Source: Donghicola sp041224595 (lineage in GTDB: Bacteria > Pseudomonadota > Alphaproteobacteria > Rhodobacterales > Rhodobacteraceae). From it: 44,502 nucleotides of DNA. This document shows positions 1-8,939 of this stretch, in pieces. Numbering within the stretch: position 1 is the first letter of the stretch; each line of letters starts with the position of its first letter. The notes beneath the pieces are model-generated. The model was not told the origin of the DNA, did not search any database, and worked only from the letters and a program-made list of their open reading frames with translations. The translations under genes and the position numbers were made by a program. The stretch spans positions 1 through 44,502 of the forward strand of contig NZ_JBGFGN010000120.1 in assembly GCF_041224595.1 (NCBI RefSeq), written 5' to 3'.

Positions 1-453
1 CGCACCTTCAAATACAAGTCCACGGTGTATATCCCCAAGCCCTCCCGAAATCCGAAAGGGCAAAAGTGGACGACTTTTACGCCGCCCGCGACAACACTAT
101 GCCGTCGCTACCGTGGCCGAGTATTGCTCCGCCGTTCACACTTGTGGATCCGACGCGAGACCGTCGCCACATTCGCCCCGATAACAGAGGCTGCCGCAGA
201 CATTGTTCCATAGCGGTGCAATGCCAGACAAATCCTCAGGTCATTCCAATTTTCCATCACAAATTCCGCCCTAGCAATTCGCGATCAAGGCGGCGGAACG
301 TGCGCGATGCCACCTCAAACGTAAATCAAAGATGCATATATGCAGACAATTATATACCTATATACAAAGGTATATTTGCATATGTGCACTACAACTAGGG
401 AAAAATTGAATAATTCAAGGAAAAATTCTTGTCCGTATTGCAATTTTACAAGA
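1..453. other. Left-edge region without a confident gene
   Basis: No recognisable gene is seen here. Two plus-strand frames are open from the left edge, one closing near 213 and the other near 398. Their translations match nothing I recognise, and they may be the decayed 3' end of a gene outside the window or chance. From about 320 to 440 the sequence becomes AT-rich, unlike its GC-rich surroundings. It holds a perfect 12-base palindrome at 333-344 (TGCATATATGCA), an inverted repeat TATACC/GGTATA at 353-358 and 369-374, and another inverted repeat AAAAGT/ACTTTT at 62-67 and 73-78. Confidence 0.5.
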
Positions 454-477
454 GCGGGGCGCACTCACACGCCCCGC
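447..477 (-). terminator. Hairpin terminator after the chemoreceptor gene
   Basis: An 8-bp perfect stem, GCGGGGCG at 454-461 pairing with CGCCCCGC at 470-477, lies 20 bases beyond the stop codon of the minus-strand chemoreceptor gene. On the minus strand it is followed by a weak T-containing tract (TCTTGT), so termination is plausible but the U-run is poor. Confidence 0.5.
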
Positions 478-497
478 ATAAGGTATCGCCTACTTGA

Positions 498-2213
498 TTA
501 TTGACCCTGCTTCATCAGATAGGCCTGTATCTGCGCTAGCATTTCGGGCGAGAGCCCCTGTATCGCGTCTGGCTGCGCCGCAGGTTGCGCTGTTTTGCGC
601 TCCTGTGGACGCAAGCGGAACCGTTGCATCTGCGCTTTGACAGACTGGGTCGAGGCTTCCATCTCGGCAGCCGCCGCAGCAAGTTCATCAGACTGGTTTG
701 TTACCGACATGCTGCTTCTGGTGATGTCATTCACCGCCTCGCTAATTTGCGTAATGCCGCGCGCCTGTTCGGCGCTGCTGCTGGCGATATTGCCCATCAA
801 GCCGTCGATTTTCTCGATATCCGTCGTGATGCTCACAAAAGCTGCTTGGGTTTCATCGGCAAGCTCCACACCCGCTTTGACCTTGGTCCCAGAGCTTTCG
901 ATCAGGTCAGACGTTTCACTGGCTGCCTGCGCAGACCGCCCTGCTAGGTTCCGCACCTCTTGCGCCACCACCGCAAAACCGCGTCCATGTTCGCCTGCCC
1001 GCGCGGCCTCGACCGCCGCGTTCAGAGCCAAGAGGTTTGTCTGGAACGCAATCTCGTCAATGACCTTGATGATTTTGGCGATATCATGAGAGGCCCCGCG
1101 GATGTCATGCATCGCTGAAACCATTTCCGACATCTTCTGCTGGCCCGACTGGGTGACACCCCGCGCAGCCGTCACCACCTTGCTGATCGACGCACTCGAG
1201 TCAGCATTGCTGCGCACCATCTGGTCTGTTTCCTCGGTGGTGGCAGAGATTTGCTCGATTGCAGTGGACTGCGCCTGAGCATCGGTGGACAGCGCATTCG
1301 CCGACGAACTGATCTGCGAGATGGTCACAGAAATCTGCGAGATTTGGTCGTTGATCTCATGAATGGTCTGGTTAAGAGAGCCATAAGCCCGCTCGAACGC
1401 TTCGATAATCTCGCGGTATGCGCCCTCATAGGCCTCTGGGTGGATCACGCGGTCCAACTCGCCATCCACGATCGCCTGAGACAAGCCCTGAATATCGTTC
1501 ACGACAGTTTTGAAGGCGTGTCGCACATCCTCGATCGCATCATTGATGAATTTGCGATCGCCGCTGAATTGCTCGATCTCGAAATCTAGATCACCTTTGG
1601 CAAAGGCCTGCATCGCCATGATGATCTTCTTTTTGGTGCTGATATGGCCATTCACCATATCATTCACCTGCGTCGCGATAGAGGCATATTCTGCATCCAG
1701 ACCATCAGTCGCAATCACTTCTTTGATCATCCCGTCTTGATGGGCACGGGCCATCCCCAGAACGCCCTCGATCAAACGCTCAACTTGGGTCTGCGCCTCC
1801 TTCAGATCGGTCTGGTCTTTCCATTCGACAAAGATCGACACCAGATGCCCATCATCCGAAAACTTTGGTGTCGCACGAAAAGACAGATGCTTGCCCCCTA
1901 CGGTGAACTTTCCATCGTGGGGCTTCACCATTCCGCTGACCAAGCGGCGCTGGAAGGCAGGGTTTTTGTGGAATTGGTCGATTGATTTGTTCAGCACCGA
2001 GCGGGCACGAAAATGGGGCAAATCCTTCTGGATTGCCCCTTCTATTGCCTCGAACATCTGGTAAGCGGCATCATTCACAAAGCGAATGACCATCTCGCTG
2101 TCTGCGATCATAACCGGGTTCGATAGAACGTTAAGCGCCTCTAGCGCGTCCACGTCCTCCCATTCTCCGTGCACAAGCTCCATCGCCGAGGGGCGGGCAG
2201 TCATTTGTACCAT
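498..2213 (-). CDS. Soluble methyl-accepting chemotaxis protein (PAS, HAMP-like, MCP signalling domain)
   Basis: This is a chemoreceptor that should control CheA kinase activity from the cytoplasm. From the chosen ATG (571 aa) it has an N-terminal PAS-like region at about residues 22-140, then two HAMP-like segments at about 190-290 (around AKGDLDFEI and VDGELDRVI). The long C-terminal coiled coil has the universal hairpin tip at about 387-420, with FQTNLLALNAAVEAARAGE. There is no transmembrane segment and no signal peptide, so it is a cytosolic receptor that probably senses through PAS. No CheB/CheR-tethering pentapeptide is seen at the C terminus (it ends KQGQ). Start choice: an upstream GTG at 2285 is possible, but the ATG at 2213 follows a weak GGAA and the protein becomes family-like there. 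The ATG at 2204 is an alternative. It stands alone with no che genes nearby. The domain calls are firm; the ligand is unknown. Confidence 0.88.
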   Translation of the reverse strand: MVQMTARPSAMELVHGEWEDVDALEALNVLSNPVMIADSEMVIRFVNDAAYQMFEAIEGAIQKDLPHFRARSVLNKSIDQFHKNPAFQRRLVSGMVKPHDGKFTVGGKHLSFRATPKFSDDGHLVSIFVEWKDQTDLKEAQTQVERLIEGVLGMARAHQDGMIKEVIATDGLDAEYASIATQVNDMVNGHISTKKKIIMAMQAFAKGDLDFEIEQFSGDRKFINDAIEDVRHAFKTVVNDIQGLSQAIVDGELDRVIHPEAYEGAYREIIEAFERAYGSLNQTIHEINDQISQISVTISQISSSANALSTDAQAQSTAIEQISATTEETDQMVRSNADSSASISKVVTAARGVTQSGQQKMSEMVSAMHDIRGASHDIAKIIKVIDEIAFQTNLLALNAAVEAARAGEHGRGFAVVAQEVRNLAGRSAQAASETSDLIESSGTKVKAGVELADETQAAFVSITTDIEKIDGLMGNIASSSAEQARGITQISEAVNDITRSSMSVTNQSDELAAAAAEMEASTQSVKAQMQRFRLRPQERKTAQPAAQPDAIQGLSPEMLAQIQAYLMKQGQ

Positions 2214-2373
2214 GTCTTTTTTCCATCGATTTATACATCTGGGGCGGACGGCTCGAGGAAACATCATACGTTCTAAAGAAGGCACGTTCGTCCGTGACTA
2301 GCCAAACAAACGTCCAAAACCATCGTCGGATTAGGTCGACGGTCTCAATTTCTGAAAAAGATATCTCCAGGTC

Positions 2374-3525
2374 TTACCTCTTGGTAAAGGCCACCCTGAT
2401 CATTTGGCTTAACCGCTCATGCGGGATGGTTACCGGATTACCCTTCATAGAGGATGACAGGGCAGAAGCCGCCGCGACGGCATCAGAATCAACCGGCCCA
2501 TCTACTAGGTCCGACAGCCAAGGCAGCCCAGCTTGGTCAATCCACGCCTCAAGTGCGTCAATTGAATTTTCTTTGGATCCGCCAAGTACAGTGGCCATCC
2601 AGAGCTTCACTTCCTCAAGGCGAGTACGGACAGGATCCGGCAGATCGGTGGCCTCGTCATGATCCTTCAGTACCAAGGGCAGGAACCGGCCGCAGAGCAC
2701 ACCGTGGGGAATACCGGTCGTGCCACCCAGAACCCCTGCCACGCCATGCACCGCACCAAGCCCTGAATTCGCCAGAGCAAGTCCGCCGTAAACGCTGGTC
2801 AACGCCAGATCATCCCGTGCCGCCGCATTTTCAGAACCCACCAAGGTGTGCAGTGCCCGAAGCCCACGCGGGATGGCATCGCGGCACAGTGCGTCCGATA
2901 GAACCGTCGCCCTAGAGGAAAGATAGGGTTCGATGACCTGCACAACAGCATCAAGGCCAGAGGCCAGCGTAACGGACGCAGGGCAACCATCCGTCAAAGC
3001 GGGGTCGATGACGGCCAGATCCGCGAGCATTCTGTTGTCGCGCAGGCTGACTTTGCGGCCTGCTTCTGGAATGCCGATCACCGCGTTCTTGGTGACCTCT
3101 GCGCCTGTGCCTGATGTGGTGGGGACCGCCACGAACGGCAGAGGTGCCGCCTCTAGGGGTTTGCCTTCGCCTACCACCTCGAGATAGCGCATCGGCCCTG
3201 CAGGGGCGGGTACCAACGCGGCCAAAGCCTTGGCCAAGTCGATAACCGATCCGCCACCCACTCCGACAACCACGTCGATCTGCGCTTCTCTGGCCTCTTC
3301 GACCAAATTAAGCAGTAACGGCAAGTCCGGCTCGCCAGAACCATAGACCACCGTGACCGCCGCGCCGCCGGACTTCAGGTCGCGCTCAAGCGTGTCCGCC
3401 CACGCGACCGACCGGCCCCGTACCAAGAGCACGCGCAGACCAAGCGCGGTCACCGCAGGGGCGACCATGCCAGACTTGCCACGGCCAAATTCGATGCGGG
3501 CGGGAGCGGCCAGAGCGAACTGCAT
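2374..3525 (-). CDS. Iron-containing alcohol dehydrogenase coupled to glpK
   Basis: A 383-aa member of the group III (iron-type) NAD(P)-dependent alcohol dehydrogenases, which interconvert alcohols and aldehydes or ketones. The nucleotide-binding motif GVGGGSVID is at residues 88-96 and PTTSGTGAE at 135-143. The metal-ligand positions align to Asp192, His260 (AVHG) and His274 (IPHG). The position normally occupied by the second ligand, a His four residues after the Asp, is Gln196 in DAVVQ. The ATG at 3525 shares its A with the glpK stop (TGATG), so translation is coupled to glpK; the longer upstream frame only overlaps glpK. It is the last gene of the glycerol operon. A glycerol, dihydroxyacetone or C3-aldehyde substrate is inferred from context only. 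Other members of the family are maleylacetate reductases and glycerol dehydrogenases, so the substrate is open. Confidence 0.85.
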   Translation of the reverse strand: MQFALAAPARIEFGRGKSGMVAPAVTALGLRVLLVRGRSVAWADTLERDLKSGGAAVTVVYGSGEPDLPLLLNLVEEAREAQIDVVVGVGGGSVIDLAKALAALVPAPAGPMRYLEVVGEGKPLEAAPLPFVAVPTTSGTGAEVTKNAVIGIPEAGRKVSLRDNRMLADLAVIDPALTDGCPASVTLASGLDAVVQVIEPYLSSRATVLSDALCRDAIPRGLRALHTLVGSENAAARDDLALTSVYGGLALANSGLGAVHGVAGVLGGTTGIPHGVLCGRFLPLVLKDHDEATDLPDPVRTRLEEVKLWMATVLGGSKENSIDALEAWIDQAGLPWLSDLVDGPVDSDAVAAASALSSSMKGNPVTIPHERLSQMIRVAFTKR

Positions 3526-5012
3526 CAGACGCTCATCGTGGCCTGAACAGCGCGTTTCCATGCGTCGTACTTGGTCGCGCGGGTTTCGTCGTCCATTGCG
3601 GGGTCGAAGTGCTGCTCAATCGCCCATGTTTTGGCAAACTCTTCCATGGGGGGATAGACGCCAGCCTTCATACCCGCCAGCCACGCGGCCCCGAGGGCAG
3701 TGGTCTCCAGCACGGTCGGGCGATCCACAGGGGCACCGATGATGTCCGACAGAAACTGCATGGCCCAGTCGTTGGCGCTCATCCCGCCATCCACGCGCAG
3801 GGTCGCTTCGCCGCCGTCGTTCTGCCAATCAGCGGTCATCGCTTCCAACAAATCGCGGGTCTGATAGCCAACGCTTTCCAGCGCGGCTTTGGCGAACTCG
3901 GCAGGGCCAGAGTTACGAGTCAGACCATAGACCGCTCCACGACATTCGGCGTCCCAATAGGGCGCACCAAGGCCGGTGAACGCGGGAACGAGGATCAGGT
4001 CCTGACCGTCATCCGCTTGCTTGGCGAGCGGCAAGGTTTCTGACGCACTGCGAATGATCTGCAACCCGTCCCGCAACCACTGGACCACGGCACCTGCGAT
4101 AAAGATCGAACCTTCCAGAGCGTAGGTCGGCTTGCCATCCAGCTGGTAGGCGATGGTCGTCAGCAGGCGGTTGTTTGACCGCACCGGCGTGTCGCCCGTG
4201 TTCAGCAAGGCAAAGCAGCCCGTGCCATAGGTCGACTTCAGCATCCCGGGCTGAAAACACGCCTGCCCCACGGTCGCGGCCTGTTGGTCGCCCGCGACGC
4301 CAAGGATCGGGATCTCTTTGCTGAACAGGTCCGCGCGCGTCACGCCGAACTCGCTGGCGCAATCCTGAACGGTGGGCAGCATCTCCATCGGGATGTCTAG
4401 CAGATCGCAGATCGTCTGCGACCAGCGCCCTTTGCGGATATCATAGAGCAGCGTGCGCGCGGCGTTCGTGGCGTCGGTCACATGGGATTTGCCCCCCGTC
4501 ATCTTCCAGATGAGGAACGTATCGACAGTCCCGAACAGAAGCTCGCCATTGCGGGCGCGTTCGCGTGCACCGTCCACATGGTCCAAGATCCACTTCAGCT
4601 TGGTCCCCGAGAAATAGGGGTCCAGCAGCAGGCCGGTGCGGTCGGTGAACATCTCTTCGTGGCCAGCGGCCTTCAGCTCTTTGCAGTATTCCGAGGTCCG
4701 GCGGTCTTGCCAGACGATGGCGTTGTAGATCGGCTTGCCGGTGTCTTTCTCCCAGACCAGCGTGGTTTCGCGCTGGTTGGTGATGCCGATGGCAGCGATG
4801 TCGTTGGCACTGATGCCGAGACGTTCGATCACTTCGCGGGCCGTGCCAGCGGTGGTGGACCAGATATCCGCCGGATCATGCTCGACCCAACCCGACTTTG
4901 GGAAATGCTGCGTGAATTCTTCCTGAGCGGTCGCGCGCAGCTTCATCTCGCTGTCAAACAGGATCGCGCGGCTGGATGTGGTGCCCTGATCGATTGCTAA
5001 AATATACGTCAT
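3525..5012 (-). CDS. glpK: Glycerol kinase
   Basis: ATP-dependent kinase of the FGGY family that converts glycerol to sn-glycerol-3-phosphate in the cytoplasm. The 495-aa length is typical. The N terminus TYILAIDQGTTSSRAILFD is the phosphate-1 loop. The conserved GVAGDQQAATVGQ segment and the C-terminal FGGY signature region (VDGGMSANDWAMQFLSDI) are both present. The ATG at 5012 is chosen because a strong GAGGAGG lies about 6 bases upstream, and because the 21 residues added by the longer frame are not family-like. It follows glpV after 112 bases that contain a hairpin, and overlaps the iron-ADH gene as TGATG. In the operon it supplies the substrate for GlpD. Confidence 0.97.
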   Translation of the reverse strand: MTYILAIDQGTTSSRAILFDSEMKLRATAQEEFTQHFPKSGWVEHDPADIWSTTAGTAREVIERLGISANDIAAIGITNQRETTLVWEKDTGKPIYNAIVWQDRRTSEYCKELKAAGHEEMFTDRTGLLLDPYFSGTKLKWILDHVDGARERARNGELLFGTVDTFLIWKMTGGKSHVTDATNAARTLLYDIRKGRWSQTICDLLDIPMEMLPTVQDCASEFGVTRADLFSKEIPILGVAGDQQAATVGQACFQPGMLKSTYGTGCFALLNTGDTPVRSNNRLLTTIAYQLDGKPTYALEGSIFIAGAVVQWLRDGLQIIRSASETLPLAKQADDGQDLILVPAFTGLGAPYWDAECRGAVYGLTRNSGPAEFAKAALESVGYQTRDLLEAMTADWQNDGGEATLRVDGGMSANDWAMQFLSDIIGAPVDRPTVLETTALGAAWLAGMKAGVYPPMEEFAKTWAIEQHFDPAMDDETRATKYDAWKRAVQATMSV

Positions 5013-5083
5013 CAGGGGGCCTCCTCTGCCTCGGTGCAACGTGGGGACTTTTTCTAATTTAACGGGAATTTGCAAACAACAAA

Positions 5084-5109
5084 GGGCGAGGCCATGACTG
5101 GCCCCGCCC
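5084..5109 (-). terminator. Intra-operon hairpin between glpV and glpK
   Basis: A 10-base stem, GGGCGAGGCC at 5084-5093 pairing with GGCCCCGCCC at 5100-5109 (one mismatch), has a 6-base loop. On the minus strand it is followed by TTTGTTGTTTG. It lies 15 bases past the glpV stop and about 70 bases before the glpK start. It is probably a partial terminator or an RNase-blocking stem that keeps binding-protein mRNA more abundant than glpK mRNA. Confidence 0.6.
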
Positions 5110-5124
5110 CTGTTTCAAAACCGC

Positions 5125-6849
5125 TTACTTCCAGCTGGCGATCAGCTCGTCGTAGGACACGGTCTGGGGCTCTTCACGCTCGTTCTCGAGCTTGGCCTTG
5201 GGCGAGCCGGGCTGCGACAGCCAGTACTCGGGGTCCTGCTCCTCGTTCATCTTGGGACCAATGTCACCCTGAACGCCGGCGCGCTCTAGACGCTCCAGAA
5301 CCTTTTCCTGATCGGCGCAGAGCGAGTCCATTGCCTCTTGAGGAGTCTTGGCACCCGACATTGCATCACCAATGTTCTGCCACCACAGCTGAGCTAGCTT
5401 GGGGTAGTCAGGCACGTTGGTGCCGGTCGGCGACCACTGAACGCGTGCGGGCGAACGGTAGAATTCGACCAGACCACCCAGTTGCGGTGCGCGCTCGGTG
5501 AACGAGTCGTGCTGGATGGTGGACTCGCGGATAAAGGTCAGACCCACATGCGATTTCTTCACGTCCACAGTCTTGGAGGTGACGAACTGCGCGTAGAGCC
5601 AAGCCGCCTTGGCGTTGTCGACGGGGGTCGACTCCATCAGAGTCCACGAACCAGCATCCTGGTAACCAATCTTGGTGCCTTCTTCCCAGTAAGCGCCGTG
5701 CGGGCTGGGAGCCATGCGCCACTTGGGGGTGCCATCGTCGTTCATGACCGGCAGGCCTTCTTTGACCATGTCGGCGGTGAAGGCTGTGTACCAGAACATC
5801 TGCTGCGCGATGCTACCCTGTGCGGGCACCGGACCTGCTTCGGAGAAGGTCATACCGGCTGCTGCGGGGGGCGTGTACTTTTCCAGCCATTCGATCGATT
5901 TGGTGATCGCGTAAACCGCTGCGGGACCGTTGGTTGCGCCGCCACGGGCCACGCACGAACCGACAGGCTGGCTGTTTTCGTTGACGCGAATACCCCATTC
6001 GTCGACAGGCAGACCGTTGGGCTCACCCTTGTCGCCGGCACCAGCCATGGACAGCCACGCGTCGGTGTAACGCCAGCCAAGGCTCGGGTCTTTCTTGCCG
6101 TAGTCCATGTTGCCATAGACGCCCTCGGACGGGCCGCCCGCATAGGACATGTCGCGACCGGTAAAGAATTCTGCGATGTCCTCATAGGCCGACCAGTTGA
6201 CCGGAACACCCAGATCGTAGCCGTACTTGGCCTTGAAGTCCTCTTGGGTCTTGGGATCGTTGAACCAGTCGTAGCGGAACCAATAGAGGTTCGCGAACTG
6301 CTGGTCCGGCAGCTGGTACAGTTTGCCATCGGGGCCGGTGGTGAACGAGACGCCGACGAAATCGTCGATATCGAGGTTCGGGTTGGTCACGTCAGCGCCT
6401 TCGCCTGCCATCCAGTCGGTCAGGTTGCGGGCCTGCTGATAGCGCCAGTGGGTGCCGATCAGGTCGGAGTCGTTGATGTAGCCGTCGTAGATGTTCTGGC
6501 CCGACTGCATCTGTGTCTGCAGCTTTTCGACCACGTCGCCTTCGCCGATCAGGTCGTGGGTAACCTGAATGCCGGTGATCGCGGTGAAGGCAGGTGCCAG
6601 CACTTTGGATTCGTATTCGTGGGTGGTGATGGTTTCAGAAACCACCTTAATTTCCATGCCCGCAAACGGCTGCGCGGCATCCACGAACCACTGCATTTCG
6701 GCTTCCTGCTCGGCGCGGCTGAGCGCGGACAGCTCACCGATTTCCTCGTCGAGGAACTGCTTGGCAGCCTCCATATCCGCGAACGCGGGGCCGGACAGCA
6801 GGGTCAGCGCAATGCCCAGTGCCGTGGTTGATTTGAAAAACGGGTTCAT
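5125..6849 (-). CDS. glpV: Glycerol ABC transporter periplasmic binding protein
   Basis: A 574-aa solute-binding protein, longer than sugar-binding homologues, as usual for the GlpV family. It begins with a Sec signal peptide (hydrophobic residues about 8-22, cleavage expected after AFA at residue 24), so it acts in the periplasm. It contains the binding-protein body with INDSDLIGTHWRYQQAR and PDQQFANLYWFRYDW. The ATG at 6849 follows a good GGGAGGA 6 bases upstream. Its position after two ATPases, two permeases and GlpU reproduces the glpSTPQUV order described for glycerol uptake in Rhizobium leguminosarum, so it should bind glycerol. Hairpins precede and follow the gene, which fits the need for extra binding protein. 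Family and context agree; the ligand itself is inferred. Confidence 0.93.
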   Translation of the reverse strand: MNPFFKSTTALGIALTLLSGPAFADMEAAKQFLDEEIGELSALSRAEQEAEMQWFVDAAQPFAGMEIKVVSETITTHEYESKVLAPAFTAITGIQVTHDLIGEGDVVEKLQTQMQSGQNIYDGYINDSDLIGTHWRYQQARNLTDWMAGEGADVTNPNLDIDDFVGVSFTTGPDGKLYQLPDQQFANLYWFRYDWFNDPKTQEDFKAKYGYDLGVPVNWSAYEDIAEFFTGRDMSYAGGPSEGVYGNMDYGKKDPSLGWRYTDAWLSMAGAGDKGEPNGLPVDEWGIRVNENSQPVGSCVARGGATNGPAAVYAITKSIEWLEKYTPPAAAGMTFSEAGPVPAQGSIAQQMFWYTAFTADMVKEGLPVMNDDGTPKWRMAPSPHGAYWEEGTKIGYQDAGSWTLMESTPVDNAKAAWLYAQFVTSKTVDVKKSHVGLTFIRESTIQHDSFTERAPQLGGLVEFYRSPARVQWSPTGTNVPDYPKLAQLWWQNIGDAMSGAKTPQEAMDSLCADQEKVLERLERAGVQGDIGPKMNEEQDPEYWLSQPGSPKAKLENEREEPQTVSYDELIASWK

Positions 6850-6883
6850 AGTTTCCTCCCTATATTGAACCGTTCACATATTG

Positions 6884-6905
6884 GCCGGCGGTCGTTGCCG
6901 CCGGC
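6884..6905 (-). other. Perfect hairpin between glpU and glpV
   Basis: GCCGGCGG at 6884-6891 pairs perfectly with CCGCCGGC at 6898-6905 around a 6-base loop. It lies just after the glpU stop and about 35 bases before the glpV start, in the longest gap of the transporter genes apart from glpV-glpK. No T-run follows on the minus strand, so mRNA stabilisation or processing is more likely than termination. Confidence 0.55.
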
Positions 6906-6917
6906 AGAGGTCAGCCC

Positions 6918-7190
6918 TTAGACCCAGCGGAACACCGCCAGAGCGTAAACAAGGCAAACCCCCAGAGCGTAGGGCTGGTTGTCCCCCACCAACCCCAGCC
7001 ATGCGAGGTTGATGAAAGCAGAGCCCAGAAGCGTGATGAACAGACGATCACCGCGCGTCGTTTCGATCCGCAGGACGCCCGTGCGGGGCGTCTCGGGGAA
7101 TTTGATAGCCAGCACCGTAAAGGTGAGCAGCAGCATCGCAATCACACCAAAGAAGATTGCAGTCGGCCAAGTCCATGCCATCCAAGCCAT
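6918..7190 (-). CDS. glpU: Small membrane protein GlpU (DUF2160 family)
   Basis: A 90-aa membrane protein with two or three hydrophobic stretches, at about residues 8-30, 50-67 and 74-88, separated by a charged loop (RIETTRGDR). DUF2160 proteins occur as the glpU gene of alphaproteobacterial glycerol ABC operons; their molecular role is not known to me. The ATG at 7190 lies about 8 bases after GGAG. It sits between glpQ (24-base gap) and glpV (68-base gap). The small size and fixed position suggest an accessory subunit of the membrane complex, but that is inference. Confidence 0.85.
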   Translation of the reverse strand: MAWMAWTWPTAIFFGVIAMLLLTFTVLAIKFPETPRTGVLRIETTRGDRLFITLLGSAFINLAWLGLVGDNQPYALGVCLVYALAVFRWV

Positions 7191-7214
7191 TGATCGGTCT
7201 CCTATTCTTCGGGA

Positions 7215-8066
<852 letters not shown>

Positions 8067-8069
8067 GGA

Positions 8070-8939
8070 TCAGCTCTCCCGCTTATCAAGGTTGGTCATG
8101 ACGGTGTAGAACACCCACGAAATCAAGAGGATCACCAGGAAGTACATCAGCGAGAAGGCTGCTGCCGGTCCCAGATCGAATTGCCCAAGCGCCATCTTCA
8201 CGAGATCGATCGACAAGAAGGTGGTCGCGTTGCCGGGGCCACCGCCGGTCACAACGAACGGCTCGGTGTAGATCATGAAGCTGTCCATAAAGCGCAGCAG
8301 GATCGCGATCATCAGCACGCCCATCATCTTGGGCAGCTCGATGTAGCGGAAGACTTTCCAGCGGCTGGCTTGGTCGATCTTGGCTGCCTGATAATAGGCG
8401 TCGGGGATCGACTGCAGACCGGCATACGCGAGCAGCGCCACCAGCGAGGTCCAGTGCCATACGTCCATCACGATCACAGTGATCCACGCGGCGTAGAAGT
8501 CCTGAGTGTAGTTGTAGCTGATGCCCAGTTTATCCAGCGTGTAGCCCAGAAGGCCAATGTCCACGCGGCCAAAGATCTGCCAGATGGTACCCACCACGTT
8601 CCACGGGATCAGCAGCGGCAGGGACATCAGAACCAGACAGAAGCTGGCCCAGAAGCCTTTTTTCGGCATGTTCAGCGCGACGAAGATGCCCAGCGGGATC
8701 TCGATGGCCAGAATAATCGCGGAGAATACGATCTGGCGACCCAGCGCATCCCACATCCGGTCCGAGTGCAGCAGCTCATCGAACCAATCGAGACCGGCCC
8801 AGAAGAACTGGTTGTTCCCGAAGGTATCCTGAAACGCATAGTTCACCACGGTCATCAGCGGGATCACCGCCGAGAACGCCACAAGGATCAGAACCGGCAG
8901 GACAAGGAGCCATGCCTTCTGGTTAACTGTCTTTTCCAT
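8070..8939 (-). CDS. glpP: Glycerol ABC transporter permease GlpP
   Basis: A 289-aa permease of the MalF/UgpA type with about six hydrophobic helices, the first at residues 8-30 (AWLLVLPVLILVAFSAVIPLM). The EAA docking loop near residue 190 reads SIPDAYYQAAKIDQASRWK. Its ATG at 8939 overlaps the glpT stop as TGATG, so the two are translationally coupled. With GlpQ it forms the membrane part of the glycerol importer. Family assignment is firm; substrate follows from operon context. Confidence 0.92.
   Translation of the reverse strand: MEKTVNQKAWLLVLPVLILVAFSAVIPLMTVVNYAFQDTFGNNQFFWAGLDWFDELLHSDRMWDALGRQIVFSAIILAIEIPLGIFVALNMPKKGFWASFCLVLMSLPLLIPWNVVGTIWQIFGRVDIGLLGYTLDKLGISYNYTQDFYAAWITVIVMDVWHWTSLVALLAYAGLQSIPDAYYQAAKIDQASRWKVFRYIELPKMMGVLMIAILLRFMDSFMIYTEPFVVTGGGPGNATTFLSIDLVKMALGQFDLGPAAAFSLMYFLVILLISWVFYTVMTNLDKRES

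Noticed and set aside
25..398. Two overlapping open frames at the left edge
   Set aside because: They may be part of something outside the window, but no start signal or family can be supported, so they are described only as a region.
5482..6831. 449-aa open frame on the plus strand across glpV
   Set aside because: It is the antisense shadow of a well-supported binding protein in GC-rich DNA and resembles no known family.
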